From Hymenobacter armeniacus (GTDB taxonomy: Bacteria; Bacteroidota; Bacteroidia; Cytophagales; Hymenobacteraceae): a stretch of 64,000 nucleotides of DNA. The DNA lies in NCBI RefSeq assembly GCF_014699055.1, contig NZ_JACXAC010000003.1:682001-746000 (forward strand), read 5' to 3'. The position numbers and the translations under genes were made by a program. Below the pieces are notes generated by a model. It ran no database searches and was not told the origin of the DNA. It saw nothing but the letters and a program-made list of their open reading frames with translations. Below, one piece after another: positions 17,119-23,905 of this stretch (positions are counted from its first letter, which is position 1; each line of letters opens with the position of its first letter).

Positions 17119-17565
17119 GTGAAGAAATTAGTTGTTCTGCTGTCGCTGCTGGCCGTGGCGGCCGGCCCCGCCGCCGCCCAGAAAAAAACGCCCGTGAAAG
17201 CCCCCGCCAAAAAAGCCGTGGGCGTGCCCGCCGCCGTGCTGGCCCAGGGCAAGTCGGTGTACGTGCAAAACTGCCTCAGCTGCCACCAGGCCGACGGCCT
17301 GGGCGTGGACGGCCTGAACCCGCCGCTGGCCAAAACCGACTACGTGCTGGGCGACAAAACCCGCCTCACCAAAGTGCTGCTCAACGGCCTGCAGGGCGTC
17401 GACATCAACGGCGAGCCCTACAACAACGTGATGCCCGCCCAGGAGTCGCTGACCGACGCCCAGATTGCGGCGGTGCTCACCTACGTCCGCAACTCCTTCG
17501 GCAACAAAGCCAGCGCCTTGAGCGCGGCCGAGGTGAAGGCTATTCGGGCCGCTAACAAGAAATAA
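17119..17565 (+). CDS. class I cytochrome c, exported
   Basis: The protein is 148 aa and starts at GTG (17119). The signal peptide is VKKLVVLLSLLAVAAGPAAAQ. One heme-binding motif, C52-L-S-C55-H56, is present, and axial Met105 is in NNVMPAQ. A Lys/Ala-rich linker (residues 22-35) precedes the heme domain. It is a single-heme periplasmic electron carrier. Its place 8 bp after the sugar dehydrogenase stop makes it the likely electron acceptor of that enzyme. Two hairpins follow. Confidence 0.9.
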   Translation: MKKLVVLLSLLAVAAGPAAAQKKTPVKAPAKKAVGVPAAVLAQGKSVYVQNCLSCHQADGLGVDGLNPPLAKTDYVLGDKTRLTKVLLNGLQGVDINGEPYNNVMPAQESLTDAQIAAVLTYVRNSFGNKASALSAAEVKAIRAANKK

Positions 17566-17576
17566 GCGTGAAAAAA

Positions 17577-17606
17577 GGCCGTCATGTAGCGCGCAGCATG
17601 ACGGCC
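17577..17606 (+). repeat. 3' hairpin after the cytochrome c gene
   Basis: GGCCGTCATG / CATGACGGCC is a 10-bp perfect stem preceded by A6 on the plus strand, so it reads as a U-tailed terminator only on the minus strand. Confidence 0.6.
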
Positions 17607-17612
17607 AATGAA

Positions 17613-17652
17613 TAAAAAAAGGCTCTTCCCGTGTGGGAAGAGCCTTTTTTTA
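17613..17652. terminator. bidirectional terminator between cytochrome c and rnpB
   Basis: An 18-bp perfect stem contains GGCTCTTCCC / GGGAAGAGCC flanked by A7 and T7, so it works on both strands. It ends both the sugar dehydrogenase operon and RNase P RNA. Confidence 0.92.
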
Positions 17653-17661
17653 TGTGAGGTG

Positions 17662-18053
17662 ATGAGTCTGTAAGCCGGGTTTTGTCCGCTGCCGAAGCAG
17701 CTGCCCCACCATTTATCTAGGCCAGTCCTCGCGGAAAGGCTCCATCAACCTACCCGCTGGCGCCGGACGAGCCGCCCGGTGCCGGTGCCGCCCGAAGGCC
17801 GCGCCGGCGTGCCAGCTTATTTGGTCTTTCAACCCCTGAGGTTTACCCAGCCGGGACGGTCACCCGCCCGCTGGTGCGCTCTTACCGCACCTTTTCACCC
17901 TTACCGGCCGCCCGAGGGCGACGTAGGCGGTAATTTTCTGTGGCACTCGCTGTCCTGGCTTGCGCCAGTCCTTCCCGTTAGGAAGCAAGGTGCTCTGCGT
18001 TGCCCGGACTTTCCTCGTCGCCCGAAAGCGCCGCGGTGGGGCGACCCATCACT
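17662..18053 (-). ncRNA. rnpB: RNase P RNA (bacterial type A)
   Basis: This is the catalytic RNA that removes 5' leaders from tRNA precursors. Read on the minus strand, it has the universal 5' box GAGGAAAGTCCGGGC (around 18004-18018), the central GGTAAGGGTGAAAAGGTG and AAACC..GG segments, and a 3' end AAACCCGGCTTACAGACTC that pairs back with the 5' region to form P1/P4. Length is about 390 nt, normal for type A. The 5' end is placed just downstream of a clear -7 box and is exact to a few bases only. A bidirectional terminator starts 10 bp past the 3' end. Confidence 0.96.
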
Positions 18054-18058
18054 GCGGG

Positions 18059-18090
18059 CAAAGGTACACCCAAACCATCCAGACCTGTAA
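18059..18090 (-). promoter_or_regulatory. rnpB promoter
   Basis: The minus strand carries TACCTTTG (18059-18066), an exact TAnnTTTG -7 element, with TTA at a 21-nt spacing as a near -33 element. The start site would fall at about 18053. Confidence 0.7.
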
Positions 18091-18141
18091 CGCTGAACGA
18101 AGTCGAAGCAACTCGACTGCATTGGTATTTAATCATCTTAG

Positions 18142-18396
18142 TCAGGAGTCGAATCCACAAGCAATTGAATGATTGCCCTCAGCGGATTTGCAATTATACT
18201 CGGCATACCAATAGTGGTGGTCTTCAATTTTAAGAAATTGAATGCCGGCTGAAATTGGATATTCCCTACGGAATTTCTTCCTCAAAATGATTAGCATAAT
18301 GCAGTCAGGCAACCAGGCCGTGTCTTCAACTATTTCGTTTCCATAAGCCAACTCTTCTTGTAGAATCTGGAAAAGCGGTGGTGCTAACTTAATCAT
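18142..18396 (-). CDS. small hypothetical protein
   Basis: The protein is 84 aa (MIKLAPPLFQILQEELAYG...). It is compact and mixed in character, with several Trp/Tyr and a DHHYWYAEY segment near residue 60. There is no signal peptide or membrane helix. It is AT-richer than its neighbours. It lies 9 bp downstream of the M1 peptidase stop on the same strand, or may be independent. I do not recognise a family. Confidence 0.55.
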   Translation of the reverse strand: MIKLAPPLFQILQEELAYGNEIVEDTAWLPDCIMLIILRKKFRREYPISAGIQFLKIEDHHYWYAEYNCKSAEGNHSIACGFDS

Positions 18397-18405
18397 CGTG
18401 CAGTG

Positions 18406-20262
18406 CTACTTTCCCTCCCACACATTGTCCTTCGGATAGCTGTCGGGCACCAGCGTGCTGCCCAGCGTCACGCGCGTCACGGGTTGCTTGGTGGCTACGG
18501 GCACGGTGACGGACGTGGCGCCCGTTTCCCAGACGCTGATGGTGCGGTGAAGTTTCTGGGTCGTGTTGTCGGCGAAGGTCACGGTGAGGTCGACGGGGAC
18601 GGGCTTGCTGCCTTTGGCTTGCACCTGGACATCGTAGCCGGCGGCGGTTTTAGTCACGCCGGCGATGGCCAGGTCGGGGTAGCCGGCGTCAAAAAACCAG
18701 CGCTGCCAGAACCAGTTCAGGTTGCGGCCCGCGCCGGCGTTCATGCTGTTGAAGAAGTCGTAGGGCATGGGGTGCTTGCCGTTCCACTGGCGGATGTAGG
18801 TGTGCAGGGCCTGCGTAAACAGCTCGTCGCCGAGTAGGTCCTTCACATACAAATAGCCCATGCCGGGCTTGGGGTAGGAGTTGAGGAAGAACGGCAGGCC
18901 CGTTTGCTGGGTGCTGAGCGTGACCACGGGCAGGTCGTTTTCGGTGGCGGCGCTGCTGGCGTAGCGGGCCACGCCGTAGTCGTCGTCGAGCTTGGGGTCG
19001 ATGAGGCTCGAAATCAGCCACTCGCCGATGGTGGCCCAGCCCTCGTCCATCCAGCCGTACTTCGTTTCGTTGATGCCCATGTAGAAAGGGAACATCGTGT
19101 GGAAGATTTCGTGGTCGGTGAGGGTGATGGCGTCTTCGCGGGTTTCGGTGGGGTTGTCGTTCACCATCATGGGGTACTCCATCTGGTCGAGGCCGTCGAA
19201 TACCGTTTCGTGGGCGTAGGGGAAAGGCCACTTGGGGAAGGTGTAGCTCATGGCCTCTACCGTTTTGCGACTGAAATCAATTACTTCTGCGTAGTCCTTG
19301 TGCGTGGGGTTGTACACGGCGTCGACGCGGGTGCGGCGCTTGGTGGCGGGGTCCACCACGAGGCTGGTCGATTGCCACACGTAATGGTCGGCGGTAGCAA
19401 ACACGAAGTCCGTCACGTTGCGGGCCTCGAAGCGCCAGGTGTTCTGCGGGTTTTGGGCGGTGATGTCGCGGCGCTGGGCATCTTCGGCCGAGATGACGAA
19501 GGCCACGGCGTCTTTCTGTTCCGCATCGCGCAGGCGTTGGGCGTACTTTTTGGCGAGGACCTGGTCGGTGTTTTTCAAATCGCCGGTGGCCCACACCACG
19601 AAGTTTTTGGGCACGGTGATGGCGGCTTTGAAGTTGCAGAAGTCGTTGTAGAACTCCTGGTCGCCGGTGTAGGGCACGCGGTTCCAGCCATCGATGTCAT
19701 CATAGACCGCAATGCGCGGGAAGAAGTACGCCACAAAGTCAGCCCCCGGCTCAATCTCGCCGGTGCGCTGATGCGAGCCTTTGTTGAGAACGTAGGAGTA
19801 CGTGGCTCTCACCGTGGCCGACTGCCGTGCCCCTATGGCCCGGCGCAGCGGCACGGCCATGTTCGTGGCTTCGATGGCCAGCTTGGCTACGTTGAATACC
19901 TCGCCGTTGATGGTGAGGGCGGTGATTTTCATGCCCTCGCCCACGTCGGCCGGCGAGAAAGGGCGGCTGCGGGGCGCCCCTTTCTGGTAGATGTTGGGGT
20001 AGAGCTTGAACCACACCTGCCGCAGCGAGTCGGGGCTATTGTTCTGGTACTTGATGCCGACGGTGCCGCTCACGCGCCGCGTGGTGGGGTCGAAGGTGAC
20101 GGCCAAGTCGTAATCGGCGGTGTTTTGCCAGTAGTTGGGGCCGGGCTGGCCGCTTTCGGTGCGGGTGCCTTTGGCGTAGGTGGCCTGCAGGTTGCGCGGG
20201 ATGGGCAGGGGCTGCTGGGCCAGCGCGGGCAGGGAGAGGAGCAGCAGGTAAAGAAAACGCAT
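18406..20262 (-). CDS. M1-family zinc metallopeptidase, exported
   Basis: The protein is 618 aa. The signal peptide is MRFLYLLLLSLPALAQ. The N-terminal beta domain (YDLAVTFDPTTRRVSGT) is that of the aminopeptidase N/LTA4-hydrolase superfamily. The zinc site is H384-E385-x-x-H388 (DHEIFHTMF), followed by GWMDEGWATIGEW, where the Glu in DEGWA is the third ligand. The usual GAMEN substrate loop is replaced by DQMEYPMMV, which keeps the MEYP core. It is probably a periplasmic aminopeptidase for peptide uptake. The product ends in a short beta domain (VTLGSTLVPDSYPKDNVWEGK). Confidence 0.9.
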   Translation of the reverse strand: MRFLYLLLLSLPALAQQPLPIPRNLQATYAKGTRTESGQPGPNYWQNTADYDLAVTFDPTTRRVSGTVGIKYQNNSPDSLRQVWFKLYPNIYQKGAPRSRPFSPADVGEGMKITALTINGEVFNVAKLAIEATNMAVPLRRAIGARQSATVRATYSYVLNKGSHQRTGEIEPGADFVAYFFPRIAVYDDIDGWNRVPYTGDQEFYNDFCNFKAAITVPKNFVVWATGDLKNTDQVLAKKYAQRLRDAEQKDAVAFVISAEDAQRRDITAQNPQNTWRFEARNVTDFVFATADHYVWQSTSLVVDPATKRRTRVDAVYNPTHKDYAEVIDFSRKTVEAMSYTFPKWPFPYAHETVFDGLDQMEYPMMVNDNPTETREDAITLTDHEIFHTMFPFYMGINETKYGWMDEGWATIGEWLISSLIDPKLDDDYGVARYASSAATENDLPVVTLSTQQTGLPFFLNSYPKPGMGYLYVKDLLGDELFTQALHTYIRQWNGKHPMPYDFFNSMNAGAGRNLNWFWQRWFFDAGYPDLAIAGVTKTAAGYDVQVQAKGSKPVPVDLTVTFADNTTQKLHRTISVWETGATSVTVPVATKQPVTRVTLGSTLVPDSYPKDNVWEGK

Positions 20263-20346
20263 GGGACGCCGTTGATTTTGCGGGTAAAGGACAAAGAACG
20301 GTGCGGAAAGGGCACCGTTGCCTGCCGTCTGGCAAAATCCCCTGAC

Positions 20347-21267
20347 TCAGGCCCGCACCAGTCCGGCAGGCGTGAGCACCTGCTCGCCGTGCCAGCGGTA
20401 AGCCACCAGCTCGCCGCCCTTGGCCACGCTATAGTCGAGGCACACGGAGTGCGGCGTCAGAATCCGGGGCTCGCCGCGCAGCCAGTAGTGGCCGAAGAAC
20501 ACGGGCGTTTCGTCCTGGTAGTAGCCGGCGTGGGGCAGGGCGGCCACGTCCACGGGCTGGTCGGCCAGGGCGTCGATGGGTTCGAGGTAGTAGTCGTGGT
20601 AGGTGGAGGCGGCCGGGTCGCGCCACCACGCGGTGCGCACCATGGTGCGGCGGTGGCCGTCTTTGTCGAAGAAATGGTGGTCGCCGGGCAGTTTGGTTTC
20701 GTGGCCTTTCAGCGTCACTTCAATGGCCTTGAAATCGGGCGAGCCGACGCGGCTGGCCCGGAGCAGAAAGTCCGGCGTCAGGCGGGAATCGGGCAGTTCC
20801 TGCCGCAGGTAGGCAATGAAGCGGGCGTCCCAGCAGGCGTGCACCACGCGCAGCCCCGGCAGCTCCAGAAACAGCGGCAGCGTGCGAAACCACGCCAGGT
20901 AGTCGCGCCACTCCGCAAACCGCTCCTTGCTGCTGAACTCCTTGATGGTTTCCAGGTGCTGCAGAATGTGGTTGGGCCAGTGGGGCCGCAGGTGCCCTCC
21001 GCCGGGGTCAAATTCCCAAAACGCGAGGGCGTTGTATTCGTGGTTGCCCATCACGGCCAGGGCCGTGCCGCCGTCCACCATGCCGCGCACCACCTGCAGC
21101 GTCTCGCGGATGTGCGGCCCCCGGTCGATGAAATCGCCCAAAAAAATGACCTGACGCCCCACCGGGTGGCGATAAATGCCCTGCGCATCGGGAGCGTATT
21201 CCAGTTTTTTCAGCAGCCGATGCAGCTCGGCCGCGTGGCCGTGGATATCGCCAATGAGGTCGTACAT
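20347..21267 (-). CDS. calcineurin-like metallophosphoesterase (PPP type)
   Basis: The protein is 306 aa. The phosphoesterase motifs appear in order: GDIHGH (residues 6-11), GDFIDRGPHIRE (near 45), MGNHEYNALAF (near 75) and HACWD (near 143). This arrangement is that of bacterial PrpA/PrpE-like Ser/Thr or dinucleotide polyphosphate phosphatases, with two metal ions in the site. It is cytoplasmic, with no signal. The substrate is unknown. It is 84 bp upstream of the M1 peptidase gene on the same strand. Confidence 0.85.
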   Translation of the reverse strand: MYDLIGDIHGHAAELHRLLKKLEYAPDAQGIYRHPVGRQVIFLGDFIDRGPHIRETLQVVRGMVDGGTALAVMGNHEYNALAFWEFDPGGGHLRPHWPNHILQHLETIKEFSSKERFAEWRDYLAWFRTLPLFLELPGLRVVHACWDARFIAYLRQELPDSRLTPDFLLRASRVGSPDFKAIEVTLKGHETKLPGDHHFFDKDGHRRTMVRTAWWRDPAASTYHDYYLEPIDALADQPVDVAALPHAGYYQDETPVFFGHYWLRGEPRILTPHSVCLDYSVAKGGELVAYRWHGEQVLTPAGLVRA

Positions 21268-21293
21268 GGTAGGAAAGGGATTTGAAAGAAATT

Positions 21294-21391
21294 AAAACGT
21301 CATGCAAAGCGCCAGCGAAGCATCGCGCGCGCAGAAGTAATTATCTACTCTTGCACGCGCGATGTTTCGCTGGCGCTCTGCATGACGTTTT
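21294..21391. repeat. palindromic repeat, family A (98 bp, 40-bp arms)
   Basis: Arms 21294-21333 and 21352-21391 match at 37 of 40 positions. Each starts AAAACGTCATGCa/gAGCGCC and continues AGCGAAgCATCGCGCG. The core AACGTCATGC..AGCG..GCGAAGCATC is shared with the elements at 39471 and 52892. It lies between two minus-strand genes. Confidence 0.9.
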
Positions 21392-21418
21392 TACTTGTCC
21401 GGCGAGAAGCCCGAAGTG

Positions 21419-22651
21419 CTACTTCAAGCGCACCAGCGTGGCACCGAAGCCAAACTTCTCTTTGCGCGCGTCTTCAAAGAACTTGATATCCTTGTTGCGG
21501 CTCAGCTGGCGGTGAATTTCCTTGCGCAGCACCCCGTTGCCCATGCCGTGGATGAAGACGATTTCGTGCATGTTGGTGGCCAGCGCGCGGCTCAGCGCAT
21601 CCTCAAACGCATCGAGCTGCAGGCGCAGGATGGCGGTATTGCTCAAGTCCTCCTTGTTGTCGGGCCGCAAGGCTTCGAGGTGCAGGTCGAACTCGTGGGG
21701 CGGGGCTACTACCGGCGCAGCGGGCGCGGGCGCCGCGGCCGCTACTACCGCAGCCGGCTTGGCCGGTGCATCGCCGCTGAGCTGGGCCTTGAGCGCGGCG
21801 GCATCCACGCCGGCGGGTTTGGCCTGGGCGGCGGGAGCCGGAGCCGGGGCTTCTTCGGCGAGTTTCTCAGGTGCGATGGCGGCGGCGGCTTTTTCGTCGA
21901 GCTGGAAGAGGTAGGCTTCCTTGCCAATTACCGGCGCCGGTTTCTGGCTGCTGTAGAAGGTACTGGCCTTGAAGGCCTGACGCTTGGTGAGCAGCTCGTA
22001 GGCCGCGTCGCCGTTGAGCCTGGTGGGCAGCAGCTGAAACACCACGGCCGGCCAGGTTTCAAAATCCTTCAGGTGCAGGAAGGAGAGGGGCTTGGTGCTG
22101 GCTTTGGGGCCCAGCTTGTCGGCAGCCAGGGCGCGGTAGGGACGGGCGCTGGTTTCCTCGCCGTAGGTGTAGAGCACGTCGGCCTCGGTGTTGTTGATGA
22201 GCGTGACGGCCAGCAACTCCGGCGACTGGTGCACCAGGGCCAGGAACAGGCCCTTGGCCGCTGCCGGCTGCTTGGCGCCGGCAGTTCCGGGCACAATGCC
22301 GGCCGGCTTGGCGATGCCCGCGCCGCTGGAGGCCGCGGCGGCCAGGGCCTCCTGCAGCGAGGGCTGCGCCGGCCGGCCCGGGGCCGCGGCGGCCGGCTGG
22401 CCGGGGCGCTTGCTTTTGTCTTTTTTGCTGGCGTTGGCGTTGCGGCCGGGCGCTTGGCCGGGGCCCAGGTCGGGGGCGGCGCGGTCGAAGTTCTTGCCTT
22501 CTTCCTGGGCCACCACCACCACTTCGCGCCGCAGCACGGGGATGGTAAAATCGTTGTCGATGGCCACTTCCACCAGTTCGCTGTCGAGCAGGCGGGTAAC
22601 GATTCCTTCTTCGGTGCCGGTCAGCAGCCGGACTCTATCTCCTACGTTCAT
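21419..22651 (-). CDS. DUF2027 / Smr domain protein
   Basis: The protein is 410 aa. The N-terminal beta-rich part (MNVGDRVRLLTGTEEGIVTRL) is DUF2027. The centre has Ala/Pro-rich linkers (about residues 70-105 and 265-310). The C-terminal ~85 residues form a Smr domain with FDLHLEAL and the nucleic-acid-binding VFIHGMGNGVLRKEI. Smr domains nick or bind branched nucleic acid in MutS2-type proteins. In Bacteroidota this architecture stands alone. No signal peptide is seen, so it is cytoplasmic. Its exact role is not known. Confidence 0.85.
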   Translation of the reverse strand: MNVGDRVRLLTGTEEGIVTRLLDSELVEVAIDNDFTIPVLRREVVVVAQEEGKNFDRAAPDLGPGQAPGRNANASKKDKSKRPGQPAAAAPGRPAQPSLQEALAAAASSGAGIAKPAGIVPGTAGAKQPAAAKGLFLALVHQSPELLAVTLINNTEADVLYTYGEETSARPYRALAADKLGPKASTKPLSFLHLKDFETWPAVVFQLLPTRLNGDAAYELLTKRQAFKASTFYSSQKPAPVIGKEAYLFQLDEKAAAAIAPEKLAEEAPAPAPAAQAKPAGVDAAALKAQLSGDAPAKPAAVVAAAAPAPAAPVVAPPHEFDLHLEALRPDNKEDLSNTAILRLQLDAFEDALSRALATNMHEIVFIHGMGNGVLRKEIHRQLSRNKDIKFFEDARKEKFGFGATLVRLK

Positions 22652-22785
22652 AACAGTTCTAATTTGCCCGCTCCCAGGTCAGTTCTACGGCGTGAAGAAC
22701 GGCTGCCAGAGGCGGGTGAGTTCGTCAAAAGTACGGGCAACGGGGGCCGCCCGGGTTTCCCTAACGGATTTTAGCCGGCCCGGGC

Positions 22786-23769
22786 CTATAAGTAGAGCGC
22801 GTGGAAGCCGAAACCGTTGCGTGGGTTGTATTCCAGGGCCGGGGCCGGCATGTGGAAAATGCTCAGGGCGTAGAACACCCGCTTGAGCACCACGCTGCGG
22901 GTGGGGATGCGCCGAAGGTCGACGTCGAGCGACAAGTAAAACTGGCGGTAGGGGCGCAGGCCGGCCGCCGCGTTGGTGGCGTCGTCGTTGTACACCATGT
23001 CTTCGCCGCCGTAGCCCAGGGCGGGCTGCAGCCAGCGCGGCCAGCGGTTGCCGGGCTTCAGAAAAGCGCCCACGTCGGTGCAGAGCCAATACGTCTGGCC
23101 GTTGTAGTCCTTGAGCCAACGCTCGGGTACGTTGCTGCCCAGTACGTTGGGGCGGCGCTGGGCGTAGCCGGTGAGGTGAAACGACCATTTGGGCATGATG
23201 CGGACGTCGTGCCAAGCCAGCTGCTGGGCCAGCAGGCCCGCCGAGCCCAGAAAATTGGCCGCCAAATCGGTGGCCGAGGCGCCATATTCCGGGTCGCGCC
23301 CGTCCAGGATTTCCAGCGGGCTTTGAATGGCAAACCCCACGAAAGAGCCGTACCAAATGGCTTTCTTCTCGCTCAGGCCGGCCCAGCGCAGCATGTCGAC
23401 AGCGCCGCGGCTTTCCTGAAACGCGCCCCAGAAATGGCCGGCTTTGTCGAGCTGCTGCCACTCGGGCAAGTCGTTGAACCAGTGCAGCGGCACCCGCTCC
23501 CCGGTATACCAGGCGGTGGTGAGGCCCGTGTAGATGACGCCGTAGCCCACGGCCGAGCCGCCTACTAGCAAGCGCAGGCGCCGCTTGCGCATCGCCAACG
23601 AATCGGGAGACGGCGGTGCCGCCGGTTGCGGTGCGAGCAGCACGGTGCTATCGGCGCGGGTGGGAATCTGCGCGCTGGCGGCGGGCGCCAGGGCCAGTCC
23701 GCCCACGGCCCACAGCCCCATCAACAGCCAACGTCGTATGGGAACAAATGGGCAGGAAATAAACGTCAT
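22786..23769 (-). CDS. DUF2279 outer-envelope protein
   Basis: The protein is 327 aa. The signal peptide is MTFISCPFVPIRRWLLMGLWAVGGLALAPAASA. The body carries LDKAGHFWGAFQESRGAVDMLRW and WYGSFVGFAIQSPLEILDG, typical of DUF2279, a Bacteroidota family of predicted membrane or outer-envelope proteins often called YfiM-like. The start at 23769 is supported by a TACCTTTG promoter box 19 bp upstream; longer in-frame starts would lie before the promoter. Function is unknown. Confidence 0.8.
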   Translation of the reverse strand: MTFISCPFVPIRRWLLMGLWAVGGLALAPAASAQIPTRADSTVLLAPQPAAPPSPDSLAMRKRRLRLLVGGSAVGYGVIYTGLTTAWYTGERVPLHWFNDLPEWQQLDKAGHFWGAFQESRGAVDMLRWAGLSEKKAIWYGSFVGFAIQSPLEILDGRDPEYGASATDLAANFLGSAGLLAQQLAWHDVRIMPKWSFHLTGYAQRRPNVLGSNVPERWLKDYNGQTYWLCTDVGAFLKPGNRWPRWLQPALGYGGEDMVYNDDATNAAAGLRPYRQFYLSLDVDLRRIPTRSVVLKRVFYALSIFHMPAPALEYNPRNGFGFHALYL

Positions 23770-23787
23770 GCGGGCAAGAATCAGCCG

Positions 23788-23795
23788 CAAAGGTA
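23788..23795 (-). promoter_or_regulatory. -7 element (TACCTTTG) of the DUF2279 gene
   Basis: An exact TAnnTTTG on the minus strand, 19 bp from the ATG at 23769. It gives a short leader of about 12 nt and fixes the start choice. Confidence 0.6.
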
Positions 23796-23905
23796 GGCGG
23801 TTTTGCCCCACGAAGAGGCCAGAAGTTGTATCTTGCGCTATCGTTTGCACAAGGCCTTGCGCGGGGCCTTGCTGTTCCTTCATCCATCCCACCAAAAATT
23901 CCCCA

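Noticed and set aside
17779..18090. Open frames inside 17662-18060
   Set aside because: The region is RNase P RNA with its universal sequence blocks; the frames are incidental.
18092..18115. Family A repeat half-copy near rnpB (CTGAACGAAGTCGAAGCAACTCG)
   Set aside because: It is similar to one arm of the repeat but has no inverted partner and too many differences to call a copy.
18904..21285. Plus-strand open frame of almost 800 codons opposite M1 peptidase and phosphoesterase
   Set aside because: It runs across two unrelated genes and their gap, which real genes would not do; composition is typical of antisense GC-rich frames.
23842..23856. Third copy of the LacI-type operator upstream of GH13
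   Set aside because: Only one half (CGTTTGCACAA) matches; the other half is not GCAAAC, so I do not call it an operator.
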